From NCBI RefSeq assembly GCF_001999305.1, contig NZ_MLHQ01000010.1:1-64000 (forward strand): DNA of 64,000 nt. The letters run 5' to 3'. Shown piece by piece: positions 52,515 through 63,306 of the stretch. The DNA is from Rodentibacter myodis (GTDB lineage: Bacteria > Pseudomonadota > Gammaproteobacteria > Enterobacterales > Pasteurellaceae). The translations under genes were made by a program, and so were the position numbers. Numbering within the stretch: position 1 is the first letter of the stretch; every line of letters starts with the position of its first letter. Below the pieces are notes generated by a model. It had not been told where the DNA came from, ran no database searches, and worked only from the letters and a program-made list of their open reading frames with translations.

Positions 52515-53996
52515 CTAACCGGAAGCGGCAAGTAAATTTTGTCTAATTTGATCAAAATCAGTTCGGCGTAATAGTTTGCCGTCTTCAAATAGTATTTCTA
52601 ATAAATCGTCACTGAAATCATCTTCTGAGGTTAAACCGTCAAGATATGTATCATAAGAAAGGACTTTAACACGGCCTTTTTGAGATTTCTTTAAGCCATT
52701 GTCGGTTTTCGGGTTTTTAAAAATCGCTTTTTCTTTACCGTTAATCGTGATAGATGTTGCTTTAATGGCAAACCCCAAAGTATCACGTGTATTACGCTGG
52801 TAGGTTTGCGCGCCGACACCAAATACAATATTACTGGAAGCAAAGCCCTTCGCTTTCAGCCCCTCTAAAATCTTAGCCATTTTTTCATAAGTCACACCAT
52901 CACCATAAATAGCACCGATATGGGGATCGAGAATTTTATAACCTTTTTGATTAACCGTGCCGCCAAAAATATCCCATAAACACTCAATCAGACCTTTACG
53001 TTCATGATCGGTATCTGCCGTAGGATCGCCACAAATAATCGCAAAAAAATCACCGCTATCGGGACGAATAACTAAGCGGGCATTTTCCGCTCTTGCCATA
53101 ATTTCCGACTTTAATAAAGGTAAGTTAATCGTAACGTTATGCCAAAAATCTGTTGTATCCGATACAATTGACAACATATTATTCGGAAATTTTGCCATTA
53201 AATAACGAAATGTCGGTAATTCATTAACACCATGTGAGCTCATCACTGAGTGTTCTGAAGCCGGTATTGAGGTACCAATTAAACCGTTTGAACCGTAATA
53301 GGCTTCAATGAAAGAGATCGCAGGAATCGTATCCGTACCTAAAAAAGAAGTTAAATGACCGGCTCCGGAAGTTTCCGCCGATTCCAAAGAACTCATACCA
53401 CGCATTGAAAAATCGTGAGATTGAAATGGAACATGATCTTGGTTATCACAGGTTTCCTTCGCAAACTTAACCAATACAGTCCGATAAGCAAAAGCTATAG
53501 AAGCCGAAGTCATTGACTGCCAAAGGGATACATTAATGAGTGTTTCTAAATAATTTGTCAGCCAAAAGAAATCGGGATGGGTATTCTCAATAGTCATCAT
53601 GGGAACTTTAATTGCAACGGTTTTTCCTTCAGGAATAGCTTTAATTCGGAGGGGTAAATAACCAAGCTCGTGTAACTGCTTAATATGTTCACCTGCATCA
53701 TCTAGCTGCAAAGTTTTTTTGATGAAGGCTGAATATTCAGAAACAATTTCATCCTTATTCCGAGAAAAAAAGTTGTCGTTAAAATAATGAATTAAATATT
53801 TAGTAATAAATGCTTGGAAACCAAAGGATACAACTCTTGTTAAATAAGGTGCCTGTTTATTGCTACGAGGCGTAAATGTACTATAAAGAATTTGTGAACC
53901 TTTAGGATACATTATTCGATGAGAGGTTTTATAAAAATCACATAATAATGATGGTATAGCGCTGGTACGACTATAATTATTTAATAAGTTATCCAT
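52515..53996 (-). CDS. nadV: Nicotinamide phosphoribosyltransferase
   Basis: Converts nicotinamide and PRPP to NMN, giving NAD without external V factor. 493 residues, as in other NadV/NAMPT proteins. Catalytic H249 (SIPASEHS), R311 and D313 (VIRPDSGD) match human NAMPT numbering closely. Sits between infB and rbfA, which are adjacent in most relatives, with ~260 bp on either side that hold palindromes but no genes. NadV occurs patchily and on plasmids in Pasteurellaceae, so acquisition by transfer is likely. AAGGT precedes the ATG. Confidence 0.95.
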   Translation of the reverse strand: MDNLLNNYSRTSAIPSLLCDFYKTSHRIMYPKGSQILYSTFTPRSNKQAPYLTRVVSFGFQAFITKYLIHYFNDNFFSRNKDEIVSEYSAFIKKTLQLDDAGEHIKQLHELGYLPLRIKAIPEGKTVAIKVPMMTIENTHPDFFWLTNYLETLINVSLWQSMTSASIAFAYRTVLVKFAKETCDNQDHVPFQSHDFSMRGMSSLESAETSGAGHLTSFLGTDTIPAISFIEAYYGSNGLIGTSIPASEHSVMSSHGVNELPTFRYLMAKFPNNMLSIVSDTTDFWHNVTINLPLLKSEIMARAENARLVIRPDSGDFFAIICGDPTADTDHERKGLIECLWDIFGGTVNQKGYKILDPHIGAIYGDGVTYEKMAKILEGLKAKGFASSNIVFGVGAQTYQRNTRDTLGFAIKATSITINGKEKAIFKNPKTDNGLKKSQKGRVKVLSYDTYLDGLTSEDDFSDDLLEILFEDGKLLRRTDFDQIRQNLLAASG

Positions 53997-54004
53997 AATT
54001 TATT

Positions 54005-54109
54005 ACCTTATTAAGGTCTAAGTTAGATTTGTTGTTAATACCAAATGCAAGCCGGACAATGTTTAAAATTAATATTAAATCGGTTATCTCTTATCACAGG
54101 ATATAACCG
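54005..54109. promoter_or_regulatory. Palindromes upstream of nadV
   Basis: ACCTTATTAAGGT (54005-54017) is a perfect 13-bp palindrome that covers the nadV ribosome site. CGGTTAT (54081-54087) and ATAACCG (54103-54109) form a second, wider one. They could be operators; no NAD-regulator consensus is recognised. A third stem-loop (54175-54219) lies nearer infB and may stop its transcript. Confidence 0.35.
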
Positions 54110-54256
54110 CGTTCAACATTTATCAGAATATTTGTCTTGTAATAAATGTTATTTTAGTGATCTAAATAAAGTGCGGTCAGATTTCTCCGCATTTTCTAAA
54201 ATAGCCGGAGAATCTCACCGCAACTTCTAACATTTCAACAGATTACGACTTAATAA

Positions 54257-56767
54257 TTAAATTGAACGTTTAACCTCTACTACTTCAAATACCTCAATCT
54301 GATCGCCGACTTTTACATCGTTGTAGTTTTTCACGCCAATACCACATTCCATATTGCTACGTACTTCGGAAACGTCATCTTTGAAACGGCGTAAAGATTC
54401 AAGTTCGCCTTCAAAAATAACCACGTTGTCACGTAATACACGGATTGGGTTGTTACGTTTAACAATCCCTTCCGTCACCATACAACCTGCAATCGCACCG
54501 AATTTTGGATGACGGAACACATCACGCACTTCAGCCAAGCCAATGATTTCTTGTTTGAATTCAGGCTCAAGCATACCGCTCATTGCCGCTTTGATTTCAT
54601 TCAGCAATTCATAGATGATTGAGTAGTAACGTAAATCAATATTTTCCGCCTCAATCACACGGCGTGCAGACGCATCGGCACGAACGTTAAAGCCCACAAT
54701 GATAGCGTTGGACGCTGCCGCTAAGGTCGCATCGGTTTCGGTGATTCCACCTACACCTGAACCCACCACTTTCACTTTAACTTCATCGGTTGAAAGTTCA
54801 TTTAATGCTTGAACAATCGCTTCCACCGAGCCTTGAACGTCTGCTTTCACAATCACGTTCAATTCTGCCACATCGCCTTCCGCCATATTGCTAAACATAT
54901 TCTCAAGTTTCGCTTTTTGCTGGCGGGCGAGTTTCACTTCACGGAATTTACCTTGACGATATAACGCCACTTCACGAGCTTTTTTCTCATCACGAACCAC
55001 GGTTGCTTCATCACCCGCAGCAGGCACACCGGAAAGCCCTAACACCTCCACCGGAATGGAAGGGCCGGCTTCTTCAATTTCTTTGCCGTTTTCATCACGC
55101 ATTGCACGAACGCGACCGTATTCAAAACCACAAAGAACAATATCACCTTTGTGCAAAGTACCGGATTGAACCAAAACAGTGGCAACCGGGCCACGGCCTT
55201 TATCGAGGTAGGATTCAATCACCACTCCGCTTGCCATACCGTCTTTCACAGCCGTTAATTCAAGCACTTCCGATTGAAGTAGGATGGCATCTAATAATTC
55301 GTCAATCCCCAGCCCTTTTTTCGCTGAAACCGGAACGAATTGTACATCACCACCAAATTTTTCTGAAATCACTTCATATTGCAGTAATTCTTGTTCTACA
55401 CGATCAGGATTGGCTTCAGGCTTATCAATTTTGTTCACCGCCACCACTAAAGGCGCACCCGCCGCTTTGGCGTGTTGAATCGCTTCAATGGTTTGTGGCA
55501 TCACACCGTCATCCGCCGCAACCACAAGCACCACAATATCCGTTGCCTTCGCACCACGCGCACGCATAGAAGTAAAGGCGGCGTGTCCTGGGGTATCGAG
55601 GAAAGTGATCATTTTGCCGTCATCCATTTCTACGTGGTATGCACCAATGTGTTGGGTAATCCCCCCCGCCTCGCCGGCTGCCACTTTCGCTTTACGAATG
55701 TAATCAAGTAAAGATGTTTTACCGTGGTCAACGTGTCCCATAATGGTTACCACCGGTGCGCGAGTTACTTTTTCCGCATTCACATCACGATCGCCTAATA
55801 CGGCTTCTTCAAGCTCGTTTTCGTTACGAAGGATCACTTTATGACCGAATTCTTCCGCCACTAATTGTGCGGTTTCTTGGTCGATCACTTGGTTAATTGT
55901 TACCATTTCACCCATTTTCATCATCATTTTGATGATTTCTGTGGCTTTGATCGCCATTTTATTGGCAAGCTCTGCAACGGTAATGGTTTCTCCGATAACA
56001 ACATCTGCTTTCACCGCTTGAACCGGTTTGGTAAAGGCTTGTTGTAATGCGCCGCCTTTCTTACCGTTTTTGCCTTTGTTTAATTTCTTACGGTTAGATT
56101 CACGTTCATTTCTGCCGTTTTTGCTGTTTTCATCATCACGTCCTTTTTTCGCTTTGGCGACTTTATTTTTACCGCGACCACGATTTTCGTTACGGCGATT
56201 TTCTTCATCTTCCGCTTCAAGGGCATATTTTGAGCTTAAATTATAATCCGTGTAATCTTCGGAAGATTCATTGCTTACGTTATCGGCTTCGGCATAGCGT
56301 TTTGCTTCTTCTGCCGCCTTACGGGCTTGTTCTTCCGCTTTTTGACGGGCTAATTCATCCGCTTTACGGCGAAGTTCTGCTTCTTCCGCTTTGCGTTTTT
56401 CTTTTTCAGGATCAACCGTTTTAGGCTTAGAATCGACCGCACTTTGTGCAGGTTTGGCTTCGGCTTTGGCTTTTTCTGCTGCCGCTTTTTCAGCAGCGAC
56501 TTTTGCCGCCTCTGCACGTGCCTTTTCTTCAGCCGCTTTCTTTTCTGCGGCTAATTTTGCTTCGGCTTCTTGTTGGGCTTTTAATTTTGCCGCTTCTTCT
56601 GCTTTTTGTGCCGCATCGGTTTTTACCGTACGTTTTTTACGCACTTCCACTTGAACGGTTTTGCTTTTACCTGCCGTTGTGGTGGCATTAACTGTTGTTT
56701 TTGTTCGGCGTTGAATACTTAATTTTTTCGGTGCTTCCGCATCCGCTTTTTTTACTTCATCAGTCAT
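54257..56767 (-). CDS. infB: Translation initiation factor IF-2
   Basis: GTPase that places initiator tRNA on the 30S subunit. 836 residues. Long Ala/Lys/Glu-rich N-terminal region to about 240, then IF2N, G domain with GHVDHGK 344-350, DTPGHAAF and NKID, and C-terminal beta-barrel domains. 12 bp after nusA. Confidence 0.97.
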   Translation of the reverse strand: MTDEVKKADAEAPKKLSIQRRTKTTVNATTTAGKSKTVQVEVRKKRTVKTDAAQKAEEAAKLKAQQEAEAKLAAEKKAAEEKARAEAAKVAAEKAAAEKAKAEAKPAQSAVDSKPKTVDPEKEKRKAEEAELRRKADELARQKAEEQARKAAEEAKRYAEADNVSNESSEDYTDYNLSSKYALEAEDEENRRNENRGRGKNKVAKAKKGRDDENSKNGRNERESNRKKLNKGKNGKKGGALQQAFTKPVQAVKADVVIGETITVAELANKMAIKATEIIKMMMKMGEMVTINQVIDQETAQLVAEEFGHKVILRNENELEEAVLGDRDVNAEKVTRAPVVTIMGHVDHGKTSLLDYIRKAKVAAGEAGGITQHIGAYHVEMDDGKMITFLDTPGHAAFTSMRARGAKATDIVVLVVAADDGVMPQTIEAIQHAKAAGAPLVVAVNKIDKPEANPDRVEQELLQYEVISEKFGGDVQFVPVSAKKGLGIDELLDAILLQSEVLELTAVKDGMASGVVIESYLDKGRGPVATVLVQSGTLHKGDIVLCGFEYGRVRAMRDENGKEIEEAGPSIPVEVLGLSGVPAAGDEATVVRDEKKAREVALYRQGKFREVKLARQQKAKLENMFSNMAEGDVAELNVIVKADVQGSVEAIVQALNELSTDEVKVKVVGSGVGGITETDATLAAASNAIIVGFNVRADASARRVIEAENIDLRYYSIIYELLNEIKAAMSGMLEPEFKQEIIGLAEVRDVFRHPKFGAIAGCMVTEGIVKRNNPIRVLRDNVVIFEGELESLRRFKDDVSEVRSNMECGIGVKNYNDVKVGDQIEVFEVVEVKRSI

Positions 56768-56779
56768 TATTAATTCTCC

Positions 56780-58267
56780 TTATTCTTCACTGAACCAACA
56801 GATATTACGTGCAGCCATAATTAAATCGGCGGCTTGTTCTGCCGTTAATTCTTCAATATCTGCTAAATCATCAACACCTTGTTCTGCAAGCTCTTCAAGG
56901 GTGGTAATTTGTTTTTCCGCCAATTTGAATGCAACGTGGCGATTCATTCCTTCCAAATTCAATAAACGATCTTCAATATTCGCTTTTTTCAAGGCTTCTT
57001 CTTCTGCTACTGCAGCAGCGGTGATCGCATTTTTCGCACGGGTTTGAAGTTCTTCGACTAAATCTTCGTCTTCTAATCCGTCAATTGCCGTTAATTCGCT
57101 CACCGGCACATAAGCAATTTCTTCCAAGCCGGTAAAGCCTTCTTCCACTAAAATTTGGGCAAATTCTTCATCAATTTCCAATGCATTGATAAATAAATTC
57201 AAGACTTTGTTGTCTTCTTCTTGATGTTTCGCGTTAAGCTCTTCCGTTGTCATCACATTCAATGACCAACCGGTTAATTGGGTTGCCAAACGAACATTTT
57301 GACCGTTACGACCAATCGCTTGAGCCAAATTCGCTGCTTCAACCGCAATATCCATTGAATGATTATCTTCATCTACGATGATAGAACTCACATCTGCCGG
57401 TGCCATTGCATTAATCACAAATTGTGCCGGATTATCATCCCAAAGTACGATATCCACACGTTCACCGCCAAGTTCATTGGTAATGGCTTGAACACGCGCA
57501 CCACGCATTCCCACGCAAGCACCCACCGGATCGATACGTTTATCGTTAGATTTCACGGCAATTTTCGCACGTGAACCCGGATCACGTGCTGCACCACGAA
57601 TTTCAATCATTTCTTCACCGATTTCCGGCACTTCAATGCGGAATAATTCAATCAGCATTTCAGGTTTTGCACGGGTGATAAATAGTTGTGCGGTTTTGCT
57701 TTCAGGGTTCACTTTGTAAAGCACGCCACGTACGCGGTCGCCCGGACGGAAATTCTCACGCGGGAGCATATCTTCACGGACAATGATCGCTTCGGCTTTA
57801 TTGCCCAAGTCTAAAATAATGCTGTCACGGCTCACCTTTTTCACTGTGCCGGTCACAATTTTCCCTTCTTCGGAACGGAACTGTTCCACCACTTTGGCAC
57901 GTTCGGCTTCACGAATTTTGGTGCTAATCACTTGGCGTGCGGTTTGCATTGCAATGCGGTCAAACGCAATGGATTCAATTTGATCTTCTACATAATCACC
58001 AAGTTGAATACTTGGATCTTCAAATTGTGCCGCTTCTAATGTGATTTCTTTCGTTGGCACTTTTACTTCATCCACCACCAGCCAGCGGCGGAAAGTATCA
58101 AATTCACCGTTTTTCGGATCAATCGAAACACGAATATCCGTTTCATATTCAAATTTTTTCTTGGTGGAAAGGGCGATTGCACTTTCTAATGCTTCAAAAA
58201 TTTTTTCACGAGGTAATAATTTTTCATTGGATACTGCTTCCGCAGCCAGTAAAAGTTCTTTACTCAT
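56780..58267 (-). CDS. nusA: Transcription termination/antitermination factor NusA
   Basis: RNA-polymerase-binding factor, 495 residues: N-terminal domain, S1 ([20 protein letters not shown] split), two KH domains ([17 protein letters not shown]) and two acidic C-terminal repeats. 11 bp after rimP. Confidence 0.97.
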   Translation of the reverse strand: MSKELLLAAEAVSNEKLLPREKIFEALESAIALSTKKKFEYETDIRVSIDPKNGEFDTFRRWLVVDEVKVPTKEITLEAAQFEDPSIQLGDYVEDQIESIAFDRIAMQTARQVISTKIREAERAKVVEQFRSEEGKIVTGTVKKVSRDSIILDLGNKAEAIIVREDMLPRENFRPGDRVRGVLYKVNPESKTAQLFITRAKPEMLIELFRIEVPEIGEEMIEIRGAARDPGSRAKIAVKSNDKRIDPVGACVGMRGARVQAITNELGGERVDIVLWDDNPAQFVINAMAPADVSSIIVDEDNHSMDIAVEAANLAQAIGRNGQNVRLATQLTGWSLNVMTTEELNAKHQEEDNKVLNLFINALEIDEEFAQILVEEGFTGLEEIAYVPVSELTAIDGLEDEDLVEELQTRAKNAITAAAVAEEEALKKANIEDRLLNLEGMNRHVAFKLAEKQITTLEELAEQGVDDLADIEELTAEQAADLIMAARNICWFSEE

Positions 58268-58278
58268 TTTCTTCTCCT

Positions 58279-58734
58279 TTAAAATTTTGCGACAACATTC
58301 GATTTTTGAATGTTACCAAATACAAAAGCCTGTTGTTGACCGTCAACATTTAATGTCAACATATCATTTTCAATACGTTCCAATTTACCCTGCCATTTAC
58401 GGCGATCCATCATCGGAATTCGCAAATGAATGACAATATCCTGACCGATATAACGTTCAAATTGTGCAAGCGTAAACAGTGGGCGATCTAATCCCGGTGA
58501 TGACACCTCAAGGTTATATTTATCGGCAATCGGATCTTCCACATCTAAAATGGCACTAACCTGACGACTGACATCGGCACAGTCATCAACAGTCACGCCC
58601 CCTTCTTTATCAATAAACAAACGCACGGTCATAAAACGACCTGTACGCTGGCACTCAATGCCCCAAAGTTCACAGCCTAAGTCTTCCACTGCACCTTGTA
58701 ACATCTCTTGTAATTTTTGCTCTAATGTCGCCAA
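58279..58734 (-). CDS. rimP: Ribosome maturation factor RimP
   Basis: 30S assembly factor, 151 residues, motifs [20 protein letters not shown] (in part) and [15 protein letters not shown]. First gene of rimP-nusA-infB, below the initiator tRNA gene, as in E. coli. Confidence 0.96.
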   Translation of the reverse strand: MATLEQKLQEMLQGAVEDLGCELWGIECQRTGRFMTVRLFIDKEGGVTVDDCADVSRQVSAILDVEDPIADKYNLEVSSPGLDRPLFTLAQFERYIGQDIVIHLRIPMMDRRKWQGKLERIENDMLTLNVDGQQQAFVFGNIQKSNVVAKF

Positions 58735-58820
58735 TTTATGCTCCCATTTTTGTTTAGGTGGGCGGCCACCTTGAGTTTATCCGGCGGATAGAGCCCGCCA
58801 AACATTGAATTTTAGACATA

Positions 58821-58852
58821 AAAAAAGGGTTAGGTTCATTGAACCTAAGCCC
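58821..58852 (-). terminator. Second terminator after tRNA-fMet
   Basis: On the minus strand GGGCTTAGGTTCA and TGAACCTAACCC pair tightly, followed by seven T. Confidence 0.8.
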
Positions 58853-58872
58853 AGTTTTCTAAATTTCCCGTA

Positions 58873-58900
58873 CAAAAAAACCCCAATTTTGGGGTTCTTT
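58873..58900 (-). terminator. First terminator after tRNA-fMet
   Basis: AACCCCAA and TTGGGGTT around a 4-base loop, with a seven-T run on the minus strand. Confidence 0.85.
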
Positions 58901-58916
58901 TTACTGAACTTGTGAT

Positions 58917-58993
58917 TGGTTGCGGGGGCCGGATTTGAACCGACGGCCTTCGGGTTATGAGCCCGACGAGCTACCAAGCTGCTCCACCCCGCG
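58917..58993 (-). tRNA. metY: Initiator tRNA-fMet (CAU)
   Basis: 77 nt including encoded CCA. The acceptor begins CGCGGGG with the C1 that fails to pair, the mark of initiator tRNA; anticodon arm CGGGCTCATAACCCG has the three G-C pairs; T arm GGTTCAAATCC. Lies just upstream of rimP-nusA-infB as metY does in E. coli. Confidence 0.96.
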
Positions 58994-59010
58994 TCCGAAA
59001 TATGGCGCGT

Positions 59011-59038
59011 ATTATAGTGTGCTAAATCAAAAGATCAA
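59011..59038 (-). promoter_or_regulatory. tRNA-fMet promoter
   Basis: Minus-strand TTGATC (59033-59038), 16 bp, TATAAT (59011-59016), about 20 bp before the tRNA. Confidence 0.7.
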
Positions 59039-59089
59039 GCGTTTTCTTCAAAATTAAAAAAACACCGCAATTTTTGACCGCACTTTAGG

Positions 59090-59227
59090 CTAAAAACCAA
59101 ATCCGGTTCCAATGCCTAAACCAACGCCTACACCATTACTACCACCACCGGCACCAATTCCGCCGCTGATGGAAGAACAAGCACCCAATGAGACAGCCAT
59201 TGCCAAAACCAAGAGAATTTTTTTCAT
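59090..59227 (-). CDS. Glycine-rich mini-lipoprotein, 45 aa
   Basis: ATG at 59227, TAG at 59090. Lipoprotein signal MKKILLVLAMAVSLGAC with lipobox LGAC and C17, then 28 residues of SSISGG, GAGGGSN and GVGVGLGIGTGFGF, nearly half glycine. GGAAA lies just before the ATG. It starts 9 bp after the kinase-like gene, so they are likely one operon. The function is unknown; short glycine-rich lipoproteins occur in Pasteurellaceae. Confidence 0.75.
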   Translation of the reverse strand: MKKILLVLAMAVSLGACSSISGGIGAGGGSNGVGVGLGIGTGFGF

Positions 59228-59236
59228 AATTTCCTT

Positions 59237-59965
59237 TTAACTTAATAATTCAAATAAACGATAAATCCCAATCAAATCTTTTTTCGCCACCGGTTTGAAA
59301 GGTAACAACATATAATAAAGCCAACGAAAACGGGTAAGATAACTCATCATCGCTTTTTGACTTTGTGGGCAACAGTGTGCTTGATAATAATTTGCCGTTG
59401 CTTTAATTAATTCATCGGAAACCGTATCTTCACGGCACAAACTGTCGAAGAAAAATAGCATATCACGGGCAATTAACCAATCCTTATTTTGACTTTTAGA
59501 ACGCGATTCAAAGTCAAGAAAAACCACCTTTCCTTCGTTCCAAATAATATCTCTTGCCGCAGGACGACCGTGAACCCAGCCACTGTGATGTAATGCGATC
59601 AATGCTTGTGCGGCATCTGTCAAAATAGATAGTTTTTTCCCTTCGGAACAATTTTTATCATCAACCCATTGGGAAAGACTTCTACCCGCATCTTCCAACA
59701 CAAAGAAATCATTACCGTGATACACAATATTCGGAATCGGTGCATTCTGTTTGGCTAAATCCAAAAGCACTTTCAATTCATTGGTAAAGGCTTTTTTAGG
59801 GTTTGGCTTTAAAAGCAGCCAAATACCCGAGAGTTTTTCCGGTTGTTTAAGCCAATAATCTTTTCCTTCATAACTAAATTTATAAATCCGTTTTCCTTTT
59901 TGTTGTTCTAAAATACGATCAACATACGCGTAAAATTCAGTATTTATGTTAGAATTTGTCGACAT
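59237..59965 (-). CDS. Lipopolysaccharide-kinase (WaaP/RIO-like) protein
   Basis: 242 residues with a minimal protein-kinase-like fold: YWLKQPEK supplies the lysine, VLEDAG the hinge, WVHGRPAARDIIW a catalytic loop in a variant form, and VVFLDFESRS the metal-binding Asp. This points to the Kdo/heptose kinase superfamily, but it is not clearly KdkA or WaaP. The cytoplasmic substrate is unknown. Confidence 0.7.
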   Translation of the reverse strand: MSTNSNINTEFYAYVDRILEQQKGKRIYKFSYEGKDYWLKQPEKLSGIWLLLKPNPKKAFTNELKVLLDLAKQNAPIPNIVYHGNDFFVLEDAGRSLSQWVDDKNCSEGKKLSILTDAAQALIALHHSGWVHGRPAARDIIWNEGKVVFLDFESRSKSQNKDWLIARDMLFFFDSLCREDTVSDELIKATANYYQAHCCPQSQKAMMSYLTRFRWLYYMLLPFKPVAKKDLIGIYRLFELLS

Positions 59966-60054
59966 ATCACATCAATCCTTTTTTGTGGTATAGATCTCAT
60001 AAAAAGCCACATATTCTATAGGATTATTTTCATCTTTCAACTGACAAGGATTTT

Positions 60055-60618
60055 ATGAAAAAAATAACAACCTCATTTTTTACGCTCTTATTCGGCTTTT
60101 CTGTTTTTGCTACGGCACAAGCCTCCCCTTTTACCATTAGTGAAAATCAAATTAATCAATACCTCAGCGAAAAAGGAACGGTTCAAGACAAATTGAGTTT
60201 TCCGGGATTGTTTTCGTTGGACTATCAACTTAAAGATCTCAATACAAAGATTGGGCGAACAAGCGAAAAGCGGGTCGAAATTAATGGTATTGCGGAAGGG
60301 GTATTTAAACTGGGCGGCAAGCAATTTTCGGCAAACTTAGATCTCACTTTTGATACCATTCCTTACTATGATGCGGAAAAAGGGGCGGTTTATCTGCGTG
60401 ATTTACGTATTTTACGCTGGTCGGGTGAGCCGAATGAATATATGGAACAATTGCAAATTGCAATGCCATTTTTAAGCCAAAGCATTTCAGCCCTACTTTC
60501 TTCAATCCCCGTTTATACCCTTGATGACAGTAATGTTCGGGATGTTTTAATCAAAAAATTTGCCAAAGGCATTAAAATTGAACCCGGTGTTTTAGAACTT
60601 GAAGCCGGCATATTGTAA
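60055..60618 (+). CDS. DUF1439-family exported protein
   Basis: 187 residues. Signal peptide MKKITTSFFTLLFGFSVFAT ending AQA-S, so secreted to the periplasm and not lipidated, unlike E. coli YceB. DUF1439 (TULIP-like, lipid-binding fold suspected) fills the rest: SENQINQYLSEKG, INGIAEGVF. AAGGA before the ATG. Divergent from the kinase-like gene, convergent with qseC. Confidence 0.85.
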   Translation: MKKITTSFFTLLFGFSVFATAQASPFTISENQINQYLSEKGTVQDKLSFPGLFSLDYQLKDLNTKIGRTSEKRVEINGIAEGVFKLGGKQFSANLDLTFDTIPYYDAEKGAVYLRDLRILRWSGEPNEYMEQLQIAMPFLSQSISALLSSIPVYTLDDSNVRDVLIKKFAKGIKIEPGVLELEAGIL

Positions 60619-60627
60619 TTTTCAAAA

Positions 60628-60656
60628 AGAAGGCGTATCTAAAATACGCCTTTTTG
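60628..60656. terminator. Terminator between DUF1439 gene and qseC
   Basis: AGGCGTAT (60631-60638) pairs with ATACGCCT (60644-60651), with A and T runs on both sides. Confidence 0.85.
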
Positions 60657-62012
60657 TTATAGCAAGATAGTCGCTCTAAAGCCTACCTTCCTATTGGAAT
60701 CCATCACATTTTCTAACCGCACTTTATAATGGTGCAACTCTGCAATTCTAAACACGATAGATAATCCCAAGCCACTTCCTTTTTCATTTTGTCCGGCAGG
60801 ACGATAAAAACGTTGCCCTAACTGCGTTAAGGATTCTTTCGCCACGCCGCCACCATTATCTTCAACCATAACCGAATGGTTGGATAAGCTAATTTTTATG
60901 GTTGCCCCTTCGTTACAATATTTTATGCCGTTATCAATTAAGTTTCGCAACATTTGAGAAATCAAGATAGGTTGCCCGATCTGATTTTGTGGGACACCTT
61001 TTGTCTCAAACTGCAACTCAATATGGCGTTTTTGCGCATTAAAATAAAGTTCACCAATTAAAGAAGAAATGATGTCATCCCATTTTATCGGCTGCAAATC
61101 ACTCAGTGCGTTTAAATTATCTAATCGGGATAAGGTTAAAAGTTGTTCGATAAGCTGACTTGCACGATCGATCCCTTGAGTCAAATGCGAAAGTGCTTGA
61201 TCACGCATTGTTTTATCATCACCGGCAAGCTGTGCCACTTCCGTTTGAATACGCAATGCCGCCAAAGGGCTGCGTAATTCGTGAGCGGCATCGGAGGTAA
61301 AGCGGCGTTCTCTTTCCAACATCGTGGAAGTGCGGTCAAAAAATTGATTTAAATTTTTCACCAATGGCAAAATTTCTGTCGGTACGTTCGAGGTATCCAA
61401 CAAAGAAAAATCGTTCGGTTTACGCTGTAAAACTTCACGGCTTAAATGATTAACCGGCTTTAAGGTTTTGTGGATTAAGAAAAAGATAACCGCAATCAAA
61501 ATCGGTAAACTGGCAAACCAAATCACCGTTTGCCCAAACACCATTTCATTCACCAATTCTTCTCTAAATTCGACCTCTTGCCCCACCGCAATGCGGAGTT
61601 CACCCTCTGCGACAGGCAGCCAGTAAATTCGCCACTCATCATTATCATTTTCCATATAGCCGGAACTAAAACCCACTTTATCATCAAAGCGAAAATTATC
61701 TCCATTTCCACCATCCGTTAAAAGTCGTTTTCCTTGGCTTGAAAAAATCGCAAATGCAAGGGCATCATCGTCATAACGGCGTTTTAATGGTCGGAATCCA
61801 CCACGATTAAATTCAGTATTGTCTAATAAAATATTTCTTAAATCAGATGTTGCCAAACGTTCGGCAAATAAAATTTGCTGCGCATCAAAAACATCATTTG
61901 CTTCTTTACGCACTTCTAACCACGCCGCAATCGTGGCAATTAACCAAACGACAAGTGCGGTCAAAAATAATCCGCTCATTAAGCGGAATTTTAGGCTTTT
62001 ATTGTTCATCAC
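60657..62012 (-). CDS. qseC: Sensor histidine kinase QseC
   Basis: 451 residues. Membrane segments at about 14-34 and 162-181 enclose a periplasmic sensor domain; HAMP, then H244 in [13 protein letters not shown] and ATPase boxes ending [12 protein letters not shown]. QseC responds to host or metal signals and phosphorylates QseB. Overlaps qseB by 14 bp. Confidence 0.93.
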   Translation of the reverse strand: MMNNKSLKFRLMSGLFLTALVVWLIATIAAWLEVRKEANDVFDAQQILFAERLATSDLRNILLDNTEFNRGGFRPLKRRYDDDALAFAIFSSQGKRLLTDGGNGDNFRFDDKVGFSSGYMENDNDEWRIYWLPVAEGELRIAVGQEVEFREELVNEMVFGQTVIWFASLPILIAVIFFLIHKTLKPVNHLSREVLQRKPNDFSLLDTSNVPTEILPLVKNLNQFFDRTSTMLERERRFTSDAAHELRSPLAALRIQTEVAQLAGDDKTMRDQALSHLTQGIDRASQLIEQLLTLSRLDNLNALSDLQPIKWDDIISSLIGELYFNAQKRHIELQFETKGVPQNQIGQPILISQMLRNLIDNGIKYCNEGATIKISLSNHSVMVEDNGGGVAKESLTQLGQRFYRPAGQNEKGSGLGLSIVFRIAELHHYKVRLENVMDSNRKVGFRATILL

Positions 62013-62667
62013 GCTGCCCTAGTGCATACCCCACTCCGTGAACGGTGCGGATAAAATGTTTTCCCAGTTTTTTACGTAAATTATAAATATGAACATCTAA
62101 CGCAGTAGTGCTGATTTCTTCCTCCCAAGTTGAGAGTTTTTCTTCAATGGTTGAACGGGAAAGCACCCGTGTTTTATTGAGCATAAAAAGCTCCAACAAT
62201 TTATATTCCCGCGTTGTGAGGGAAATGATTTCGGCATTAAGTTTAACAACACGTTGATTCGGATCGAGCTGCACGCCTAAATGTTCAATTATCGCAGAGG
62301 AATGACCGTGACTACGTCTAATTAAGGCTTGCAAACGTGCGACCACTTCTGCCAATGCAAAAGGCTTACATAAATAATCATCCGCACCACTTTGCAATCC
62401 TTTTACCCGCTCGTCTAAGGTATCCCGTGCGGTTAAAATCAGTACCGGAACGGTCTGATTATTCGTTCGCCATTGTTGTAAAATATTCAGCCCATCCATT
62501 TGAGGCAAAGTGAGATCTAACACCACTGCATCATAAGGGGCGGAATCTAACGCATTGAAACCGGTTTTGCCGTCTGTAAACCAATCCACCACAAAACCGG
62601 ATTTGGACAATCCAATCTGCAAACCGTTGCCGATTAACATATCATCTTCAATTAATAAAATTCGCAT
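61999..62667 (-). CDS. qseB: Response regulator QseB
   Basis: 222 residues, OmpR family. D51 in [12 protein letters not shown] is the phospho-acceptor; C-terminal winged helix with [13 protein letters not shown] and [13 protein letters not shown]. Family members start at [12 protein letters not shown] 62667; a longer frame opens at 62709. In A. actinomycetemcomitans it controls virulence and biofilm genes together with QseC. Confidence 0.93.
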   Translation of the reverse strand: MRILLIEDDMLIGNGLQIGLSKSGFVVDWFTDGKTGFNALDSAPYDAVVLDLTLPQMDGLNILQQWRTNNQTVPVLILTARDTLDERVKGLQSGADDYLCKPFALAEVVARLQALIRRSHGHSSAIIEHLGVQLDPNQRVVKLNAEIISLTTREYKLLELFMLNKTRVLSRSTIEEKLSTWEEEISTTALDVHIYNLRKKLGKHFIRTVHGVGYALGQRDEQ

Positions 62668-62736
62668 AAATTTAACCGCACTTTCAAAACAAAATGGTGA
62701 GCAAAACACTCACCATTTTTATTATTCAAGCATTTA

Positions 62737-63108
62737 TTAATTTGCTTTTTCTACACTGAATACTTCAACTTCCGCTTTTTCAAAGGCTTCGTTATCAAGT
62801 TTACCGCTGATACGAATTTTATCTTGCGGCCCAACATTTAAGCCGTTCCACACACGATTTTTAATTTCAACTTTAATACGTGCCGTACCATCAGTGAAAA
62901 GATATTCATCATCATCCATTTGTTGAGTAATGTTACCCACTAAAGTCACAATGCTATTATCTTTTGCAGAAAGTGCCTGCTTCACACTAATAACTTGTGC
63001 TGTGCCTTGCTGAAAGCCACCTTGTGCCGTATTACCATTACCGTTAAAACCGGCAAATGCAGTTGATGTTGCGATAGCTAAAAGTGCGGCTAATGTTAAT
63101 TTTTTCAT
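62737..63108 (-). CDS. ygiW: YgiW/YdeI-family periplasmic OB-fold protein
   Basis: 123 residues. Signal peptide to TAFA, then a BOF (OB-fold) domain: VKQALSAKDNSIVTLVGNI and GTARIKVEIKNRVWNG (in part). Upstream of qseB on the same strand, forming the ygiW-qseBC operon described in A. actinomycetemcomitans. Confidence 0.9.
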   Translation of the reverse strand: MKKLTLAALLAIATSTAFAGFNGNGNTAQGGFQQGTAQVISVKQALSAKDNSIVTLVGNITQQMDDDEYLFTDGTARIKVEIKNRVWNGLNVGPQDKIRISGKLDNEAFEKAEVEVFSVEKAN

Positions 63109-63192
63109 AAAGTTTTCCTCTTAAATGATAGTTAGGTTTAAGTATTTCCAAAGCACCATTGCTTTGTCGGGAGGTATTAAACAATATAAATC

Positions 63193-63208
63193 TTAAGGAA
63201 AAGTTAAG
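63193..63208 (-). promoter_or_regulatory. QseB site upstream of ygiW-qseBC
   Basis: On the minus strand CTTAA-N6-CTTAA, the direct repeat reported for QseB in A. actinomycetemcomitans, about 85 bp before the ygiW ATG. An autoregulatory site is the likely role. Confidence 0.7.
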
Positions 63209-63235
63209 AAAAACTAAATTTTCTTAAAATTTGAG

Positions 63236-63264
63236 AAAAAGGCTAGATTTTATCTAGCCTTTTA
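63236..63264. terminator. Terminator of thrS
   Basis: GGCTAGAT (63241-63248) pairs with ATCTAGCC (63252-63259) with A and T runs outside. Confidence 0.85.
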
Positions 63265-63306
63265 CGCCATACATCCCACAAAGTGCGGTTAATTTTAAGT
63301 AAGTTT

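Noticed and set aside
54045-54230. 61-codon plus-strand frame between nadV and infB
   Set aside because: No ribosome site, no recognisable domain, and it spans palindromes and an uptake word.
58777-58977. Open frame of 66 codons across the initiator tRNA
   Set aside because: It is the reading of the tRNA and its terminators; such frames recur at tRNA genes and code for nothing.
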